In this document: positions 6,417 through 10,448 of the stretch, one piece after another | Layout: the number at the start of each line of letters is the position of its first letter | Position numbering within the stretch: the first letter of the stretch is position 1 | Origin: Anaerolineae bacterium | GTDB lineage: Bacteria > Chloroflexota > Anaerolineae > B4-G1 | Reading direction: 5' to 3' | Length of the DNA: 10,448 bases | Assembly: GCA_016783285.1 (NCBI GenBank) | Contig: JADHWW010000071.1 | Location: 1 to 10,448, forward strand | Notes under the pieces: model-generated | The model's input: the letters and a program-made list of their open reading frames with translations, nothing else | The model's database searches: none | Told to the model about the DNA's origin: nothing | Made by a program: the position numbers and the translations under genes

Positions 6417-6920
6417 TCAGGGGAGAGGGACATCTTCCAGCAAAGCGTCCAATGTCTCCCGGTTTACGGTTGGCTCTGGTTTGTCCGGGTCAGTCTGGTA
6501 GGAGACGTGTTGCTCGCGCAGGATCCGTCCGCGCTGCTGTGGGATCATGGTCAGGAGCAGGCGAGTGATCTGGGTGAGCAGGCTCAAGCGATGCCGGGTG
6601 ACGGTGTCTCCCAACACGTGCCGGCCCTTGTAATACCAGTCGCGGCTCTCCCTGGCCAAACCGAGGGCATACTCGTAGAAACGCGCACGATCTTTGCCTG
6701 TGCCACGCGAATAGCCCTCGGCGAGATTAGCACTGACAGAACCCACTGCCCGATAGAGTTGGTCCGACAAACCAAGCATACGTTTGTCCCGCATCAGTTT
6801 CGTCACGTCATGCCAACTCACATCCGCGACAAACAACCCCAGGCGATACGCCTCTACCCTCCACAACGAATCCCCTCTGATCTCCTCCGGAACCGCCCCC
6901 TCCCACTCCTCGTAGTTCAC
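6417..6920 (-). CDS. Four-helix-bundle protein (23S rRNA intervening-sequence family)
   Basis: A 167-residue protein of the four-helix-bundle family first known from insertions in 23S rRNA genes and related to the Avd accessory proteins of diversity-generating retroelements. The signature is at residues 53-95: DQLYRAVGSVSANLAEGYSRG, then RARFYEYALGLARESRDW. The family role is not settled. I prefer the GTG at 6920, preceded by a GAGGGGG stretch. An upstream GTG at 6938 lies within the flanking repeat and has no ribosome site. The gene interrupts what would otherwise be a direct thiolase/fusion neighbourhood and is bracketed by 19-base inverted repeats, so it may be a late insertion. No reverse transcriptase or rRNA is nearby, so neither classical context applies. 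Confidence 0.8.
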   Translation of the reverse strand: MNYEEWEGAVPEEIRGDSLWRVEAYRLGLFVADVSWHDVTKLMRDKRMLGLSDQLYRAVGSVSANLAEGYSRGTGKDRARFYEYALGLARESRDWYYKGRHVLGDTVTRHRLSLLTQITRLLLTMIPQQRGRILREQHVSYQTDPDKPEPTVNRETLDALLEDVPLP

Positions 6921-6934
6921 CCCCGTTCCCCCTC

Positions 6935-6992
6935 TCACGTTTCACGTTTCACGTCTTCACGCTTCACGTCTCACGTCTCACGTCTTCACGTT
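6935..6992. repeat. Heptamer array (tcacgtt/tcacgtc) with right inverted-repeat arm
   Basis: About eight units of tcacgtt, tcacgtc or ttcacgtc in a row. The first 19 bases (6935-6953) are the exact reverse complement of 6398-6416. The array covers the 3' end of the large fusion gene: its stop codon (6978-6980) and the last codons (for V-K-T) are repeat sequence. Such heptamer arrays recall the short tandemly repeated repetitive sequences known from cyanobacteria. Spacers are lacking, so this is not a CRISPR. Confidence 0.8.
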
Positions 6993-9431
6993 CGAAGGCA
7001 TCAGCATATCCATCAACGCGGCATTAGCGTTCGGATACTCTTGCCCCCCTTCGAGGCTGTCAACCCTGGCCCAGTTCTGATGAATTGCCTCCGGGGTGGA
7101 CACCTCTTCGCCGTCGCCAACCAGGGTACCAGGGGCGGAGACCACCGCCGCCCGGCTGAAGAACCCGCCGCCAGCGTTTATGATCAACCCCGTCTCGGTG
7201 CAGGCTTCGGAGCAGAGATACAGCACCAACGGCGCGACGAACTCCGGCCTGATCCTCTCCAGCAGGTCGGGCGGCATGACGTCTTCCGTCAGCCGCGTCG
7301 TCGCCAGCGGAGCCACCGTGTTCACCTTGATGTCGTACTTCTCCCCCTCCAACTTCAGCGTGTTCATCAGCCCCACCAGCCCCATCTTCGCCGCGCTGTA
7401 GTTCGTCTGCCCGAAGTTGCCGAACAGCCCCGCCGCCGACGTCGTCATCACGATGCGCCCGTAACCCTCCCCGGGAGTGTTCTCCCGCATCGCCCGGAAG
7501 GCTGGCCGCGTCACGTTGTACGCCCCCTGCAGGTGTACCCCCAGCACGCCCTCCCACATCTCCGGCGTCATCCTGGCGAAGGTCTTGTCCCGCAGGATGC
7601 CCGCGTTGTTGATCAGGATGTCCACCCGGCCGAAGTGGTCCAGCGCGGTCTGGACAATCCTCTCGCCCCCCTCCAACGTGGTCACCGAGTCGTAGTTCGC
7701 CACCGCCTCGCCGCCGGCCTCGACGATCTCCTGGACCACCGCGTCGGCGGCCCGGGTAGAGCCACTGCCTGTGCCGTTGCGAGCACCGCCCAGGTCGTTG
7801 ACGACCACCTTGGCGCCCCGTTTGGCCAGTTCCAGCGCGTAGACCCGGCCCAGCCCGCCTCCCGCCCCGGTAACGATCGCCACCCGGTCGTCGAACCGGA
7901 CCTCAGTGGTCTCCTCTCCTGCTTCCTGCTCCCTGCTTCCTGCATCCCGCTCTGGAACGGCCTTCCAGAAGTATCCGGTGAAGCCGCGCTCCTCGTCCGT
8001 ATGGTGTTTACGGAACACCATCTTGACATGCAAGCCCACCTTGAGGTCACCCAGTTCGCAGTCCGTGAAGTCGGCCATGAACCGGCCGCCGCCCTCAAAC
8101 TGCGCCAGGCCGTAAATGGCGGGCGGATCCACCGACACGGCCAGCATATCCCCGGTGAAGGACTTGATTGTGGCCGGCACGTCGGCGAACTCGTAATCCT
8201 CCTGCGAGTGGAACGCGCCACATTCGGGGTTGACGCAGATGTCCATCCTGGGAAACTGCGGTGTGCCGCACACCGTGCATCTGCCGCCCACCAGGCCCAG
8301 GATCATCTTGCGTTTGCGCCACAGGGTGGTCAGCGCCGTCTGGGTGGGCGCTTCGGCGCGGATGCCCGTCTCCGTCACGATCAGATCCCTGAACTTGAGG
8401 AATTTGAGGTAATTGTCGGTGGTCTTCTTGTTCTCCAGCGCCCCCCTGATGCCAGTTGCGGACGGACGTCTCCCTGATCCGTTACTGTCCTGCCATCCGC
8501 GTTCCAGGCGGCGGATGTTTTCCGTGACCTCAAAGCAAAGAGCGTCGCAGCCTTGACCGAACCCGGCGACCAGGATGCGGTCGCCCGGTTGGGCCTCCTC
8601 CAGCGTGGAGACGAGCATCACCAGCGGGTGAGCGGCGCCGGTCTCGCCACAGACCTCGTGCATGGTATCCACCACTTTCTCCGGGGCCACACCGATGGTT
8701 CTTCCGATTTTGGCGTGCTCCCGCTTGAAGAAGCAGGGGTAGATCACCTTGTCCACCTCGTCAATGGAGAGGCCCAGTTTGTCCAGCAGGCCATTGATCG
8801 CTTCCGGGATGATTTTGGAGAAGCCCGCGTCCCGGGTCCACCTTTCCTCCCAGGTATAGTCGAAGCGGTGTCGCGCCTCCCGATAGTGGTCCACAAAGTC
8901 GTAGGACACCGAGTAGGAGCCTTTGAACTCAGCGATCACGTCCTCGTCGCCCAGGAGGAGAGAGGCCGCGCCATCGCCGAACCACATCTCATAAAAGGAG
9001 GCCGCCTTGGTCTCTCGCCTGTCCGAGGCCGTGACCAGAATACTCTTTCTCTCACCACTCTTGACCGCTTCCAGACCGGTGACCAGGGCCGAAGTGCCCG
9101 CCTTCAGCGACGAGGCAAAATCCGCGCTCAGAATGTCGTCCCGCAGGTTCAGGGCCGTGGCCACGATGCCGGCGTTGAGCCGGTCGGCGAAGGGCAGCGT
9201 TGTCGAAGCCAGGTACAGACCGTCTACCTTCGTTTTGTCCATGCCAATCAGACAATCGCGAGAGGCCGCCACGGCCATGGTCAGGCTGTCCTCGTCCCAG
9301 TTGCAGAAGGATCGCTCTCCTTGGGCCACCATGACAATGGCCGGCGTCAGCCAACCGATGTTCTGAAAGATGCTCATACGGTTCAGTCTCAACCGTGGGA
9401 TGTATCCGCCGTAAGATGCAACACCGATCAT
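6978..9431 (-). CDS. Fusion: HMGCS/KAS-III-like domain + DUF35 + MFE-2-type dehydrogenase
   Basis: An 817-residue cytoplasmic protein with three parts. Residues 1-305 have the HMG-CoA synthase/KAS-III fold (VASYGGYIPRLRL, WFGDGAASLLLG, GETGAAHPL). Residues 360-492 are DUF35: a zinc ribbon with C385, C388, C399 and C404, then an OB fold. Residues 511-817 are a short-chain dehydrogenase like the (3R)-hydroxyacyl-CoA dehydrogenase of peroxisomal MFE-2: TGAGGGLGR (521-529), D546 for NAD preference, NNAG (608-611), S665, and YSAAK with Y678 and K682. The dehydrogenase looks active. The first domain lacks the Glu, Cys and His of HMG-CoA synthase (T77, SSLK at 107-110, F235), so it may be structural or bind CoA. 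AGGAGG at 9438-9443 fixes the ATG. Residues 494-510 are a linker from repeat-like DNA. The usual state is separate genes; a sequencing-error fusion cannot be excluded. Confidence 0.9.
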   Translation of the reverse strand: MIGVASYGGYIPRLRLNRMSIFQNIGWLTPAIVMVAQGERSFCNWDEDSLTMAVAASRDCLIGMDKTKVDGLYLASTTLPFADRLNAGIVATALNLRDDILSADFASSLKAGTSALVTGLEAVKSGERKSILVTASDRRETKAASFYEMWFGDGAASLLLGDEDVIAEFKGSYSVSYDFVDHYREARHRFDYTWEERWTRDAGFSKIIPEAINGLLDKLGLSIDEVDKVIYPCFFKREHAKIGRTIGVAPEKVVDTMHEVCGETGAAHPLVMLVSTLEEAQPGDRILVAGFGQGCDALCFEVTENIRRLERGWQDSNGSGRRPSATGIRGALENKKTTDNYLKFLKFRDLIVTETGIRAEAPTQTALTTLWRKRKMILGLVGGRCTVCGTPQFPRMDICVNPECGAFHSQEDYEFADVPATIKSFTGDMLAVSVDPPAIYGLAQFEGGGRFMADFTDCELGDLKVGLHVKMVFRKHHTDEERGFTGYFWKAVPERDAGSREQEAGEETTEVRFDDRVAIVTGAGGGLGRVYALELAKRGAKVVVNDLGGARNGTGSGSTRAADAVVQEIVEAGGEAVANYDSVTTLEGGERIVQTALDHFGRVDILINNAGILRDKTFARMTPEMWEGVLGVHLQGAYNVTRPAFRAMRENTPGEGYGRIVMTTSAAGLFGNFGQTNYSAAKMGLVGLMNTLKLEGEKYDIKVNTVAPLATTRLTEDVMPPDLLERIRPEFVAPLVLYLCSEACTETGLIINAGGGFFSRAAVVSAPGTLVGDGEEVSTPEAIHQNWARVDSLEGGQEYPNANAALMDMLMPSNVKT
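7902..7952 (-). repeat. Repeat-like DNA encoding the DUF35-SDR linker
   Basis: The stretch encodes a hydrophilic linker (residues 494-510, centred on AGSREQEAGEE). Its DNA is an AG-rich near-repeat of agcaggaagcaggg-type units on the coding strand. This unit is widespread in intergenic repeats of cyanobacteria and Chloroflexota, from memory. It is unlike the codon pattern of either neighbouring domain. Confidence 0.55.
8458..8500 (-). repeat. Inverted repeat inside the fusion gene
   Basis: Arms 8458-8465 (gcggacgg) and 8493-8500 (ccatccgc) pair with one mismatch around a 27-base centre. They encode residues 311-325 (RGWQDSNGSGRRPSA), a Gly/Ser/Arg-rich segment between the synthase-like domain and the DUF35 entry. 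The composition resembles dispersed gcggatgaac/ggatcaggg-type repeats and may be an in-frame insertion. Confidence 0.4.
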
Positions 9432-9446
9432 GTTTGTCCTCCTTGC

Positions 9447-10004
9447 TCAATGGCCCGCACCCGGAAAGGCTTCACGGATACCGGACCAATACTTTTCCAA
9501 CATGCGCACGAACTCGGGATCCGCGCCAATCGCGCTTATGCCGTGGGGGGCCAGCGCCAGCCCGCCGACGGCGTACGCCCCAGATATGGCCAATCCACCA
9601 GCAGCCAGCCAGAGTCCCAGGGCCAACCCGCCAGCAGCCCCCCCGCCGACGGCGACGCCTGCGAAGACGAACAGCCCCAAACCCAGGCCGCCGATGGCAA
9701 TGGCGCCCAGGGCCAACCCGCCCACTGCCAACATCCCGACAGCGACGCCGCCGATGGCGATGATCCCCCTGGCCACGCGGATCCGGCCAGTATCGGGGTC
9801 AATGCCCTGAGCAATGTGGATCAGGGGCCATCCGAACAGTTCGAGATCGGAACGGTACTCGTATCCCCATCCCCAACCCGTGCCACGGTAGCCGGTCGCC
9901 CCTCGTCGCCCAGGTCGCTCGCGCCCGTCCAGGAACTCGCCGCAATAGCGACACTTGATGGCGTCGTCTTGAATCTCCTCAGCACAATGTGGACATCGTT
10001 TCAT
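9447..10004 (-). CDS. Zinc-ribbon protein with decapeptide Gly/Ala repeats
   Basis: A 185-residue protein of unknown function. Residues 1-25 are a zinc ribbon (CPHC and CRYC; C4, C7, C18, C21). After a Gly/Arg/Trp linker comes [20 protein letters not shown] (49-67 region) and [13 protein letters not shown], seen in other zinc-ribbon proteins of this sort. Residues 81-150 repeat with a ten-residue period, roughly xxAIGGLALG, the first five copies in perfect register. The repeat could form glycine-zipper membrane helices or, since each unit is two pentads, a pentapeptide-like beta helix. A polar tail follows ([13 protein letters not shown]). A weak GAGG ribosome site stands before the ATG. The stop is 15 bases from the fusion gene, so the two are probably co-transcribed, but a shared function is not evident. 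Confidence 0.75.
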   Translation of the reverse strand: MKRCPHCAEEIQDDAIKCRYCGEFLDGRERPGRRGATGYRGTGWGWGYEYRSDLELFGWPLIHIAQGIDPDTGRIRVARGIIAIGGVAVGMLAVGGLALGAIAIGGLGLGLFVFAGVAVGGGAAGGLALGLWLAAGGLAISGAYAVGGLALAPHGISAIGADPEFVRMLEKYWSGIREAFPGAGH

Positions 10005-10026
10005 CGCTTCGCCTCATTCTCGAATC

Positions 10027-10075
10027 TCCAACCTCCAATCTCCAATATCCAATATCCAATATCCAACCTCCAACC
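10027..10075. repeat. Seven-unit heptamer array (tccaata/tccaacc)
   Basis: Seven consecutive heptamers, tccaacc, tccaatc, three tccaata and two tccaacc, fill 10027-10075 without gaps. The last base belongs to the SCP2 stop codon (10075-10077). The array occupies most of the gap before the zinc-ribbon gene. It differs in sequence from the tcacgtt array at 6935-6992 but has the same period. Confidence 0.85.
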
Positions 10076-10377
10076 TAGAACTTGAACAACTTCTCGATCA
10101 GTTGCGACTTCATCAGGTCGCCCCCGATCTTCAGCCTACCGCTTGTGTAGGCCTGCATCGCGGGCAGTTGACCGCCGACGTACTTCAGGAAGTCCTCGTC
10201 CGACATCTTCAACGTCGTCGTGGGCTTAGAGTGGACGCCGGACTCCACGGTGCAGGCGCCATCCTTGACAGTGACGTGCCAATCACCGCCGCCGGGACCG
10301 GAGATGTTGAACTGGAAGACGACATCCACGCCACCCGCCGCCTCCGCCTGGAAAGACTCCCCCATCCGCTCAAACAC
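10075..10377 (-). CDS. SCP2 (sterol carrier protein 2) domain protein, 5' end uncertain
   Basis: A protein of at least 100 residues with an SCP2 lipid-binding fold: FERMGESFQAEAAGGVDVVFQFNISGPGGGDW at the start, then MSDEDFLKYVGGQLPAMQAYTSGRLKIGGDLMKSQLIEKLF. The latter contains the GRLKIGGD signature. The family binds fatty acyl-CoA or other lipids and in eukaryotes is fused to SCPx thiolase and MFE-2. It is upstream of the dehydrogenase fusion and probably in the same operon. GTG at 10377 has no properly spaced ribosome site, and the frame stays open to the right edge through two palindromic repeats, reading TTEVVTT-like residues. The true start may lie outside the window; the ATG at 10365 is an alternative. 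Confidence 0.85.
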   Translation of the reverse strand: MFERMGESFQAEAAGGVDVVFQFNISGPGGGDWHVTVKDGACTVESGVHSKPTTTLKMSDEDFLKYVGGQLPAMQAYTSGRLKIGGDLMKSQLIEKLFKF

Positions 10378-10391
10378 CCCCTGAACGGTGT

Positions 10392-10448
10392 TCGTAGTAA
10401 CGACTTCAGTCGTTGCAGTGGTCGTAGTAACGACTTCAGTCGTTGGTT
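10392..10448. repeat. Tandem palindromic repeat at the right edge
   Basis: Two copies of the palindrome aacgacttcagtcgtt (10399-10414 and 10429-10444), each with perfect seven-base arms, repeat with a 30-base period; gtagt precedes both. The frame of the SCP2 gene is open through both copies. The array may continue beyond the window. Confidence 0.8.

Noticed and set aside
6417..6920. Diversity-generating retroelement accessory gene (avd)
   Set aside because: The fold family is related, but no reverse transcriptase or template/variable repeat pair is present.
6935..6992. Possible CRISPR array
   Set aside because: Units are seven or eight bases with no spacers; this is a short tandem repeat. 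The same holds for 10027-10075.
6507..8477. 656-codon open frame on the plus strand
   Set aside because: It runs antisense through the four-helix gene, the heptamer array and the SDR/DUF35 domains; the product is a low-complexity His/Arg/Pro/Gln-rich sequence partly made of repeat translation.
6978..9431. Mevalonate-pathway HMG-CoA synthase as the function
   Set aside because: The family catalytic Glu, Cys and His appear replaced, and the protein is fused to a beta-oxidation-type dehydrogenase.
8553..10085. 510-codon open frame on the plus strand
   Set aside because: Antisense to the synthase-like domain and zinc-ribbon gene, with no domain and no ribosome site, and ending in the tccaata array.

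Overview
The window looks like a bacterial chromosome segment of high GC content with an AT-rich left edge. It probably comes from Chloroflexota (Anaerolineae-like). This assignment is an inference from three things: stacked Phd/PIN toxin-antitoxin modules and an Uma2 gene, an SCPx/archaeal-type thiolase locus, and many intergenic heptamer and palindromic repeats. No rRNA, tRNA, CRISPR array, transposase or phage gene was seen.

Left half, all plus strand. Positions 1-360 hold no convincing gene, only an inverted pair of cacagag-type repeats. Next come a Phd/YefM-PIN toxin-antitoxin pair (434-1146) and, 10 nt later, adenine deaminase (1157-2875), apparently in the same transcript. A repeat hairpin overlaps the ade stop codon. 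A second, independent Phd/PIN pair follows (3011-3762), overlapping a two-helix membrane protein (3759-3992), then an Uma2-family nuclease-fold protein (4048-4659). Both toxin-antitoxin modules have a recognisable sigma70-type promoter whose -10 runs into a perfect inverted repeat with a 21-bp arm-to-arm period. These are probable autoregulatory operators.

Right half, all minus strand, probably read from beyond the right edge. In transcription order: an SCP2 (sterol carrier protein 2) domain protein; a zinc-ribbon protein with a decapeptide Gly/Ala-rich repeat domain; an 817-residue fusion of an HMG-CoA-synthase/KAS-III-like domain, a DUF35 zinc-ribbon/OB-fold domain and an MFE-2-type short-chain dehydrogenase; a four-helix-bundle protein bracketed by 19-bp inverted repeats; an SCPx-type thiolase; and a small dodecin of the non-flavin type. 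Thiolase plus HMGCS-fold plus DUF35 is the known archaeal thiolase/HMG-CoA synthase complex. The SDR and SCP2 parts recall peroxisomal MFE-2 and SCPx. The HMGCS-like domain appears to lack all three catalytic residues, so this is more likely an acyl-CoA (beta-oxidation-like or retro-Claisen/aldol) assembly than mevalonate synthesis.

A recurring oddity is that dispersed repeats sit on or against stop codons (ade, the fusion gene, the four-helix gene, SCP2). The DUF35-SDR linker of the fusion is itself encoded by repeat-like DNA, which suggests repeat read-through created the fusion.
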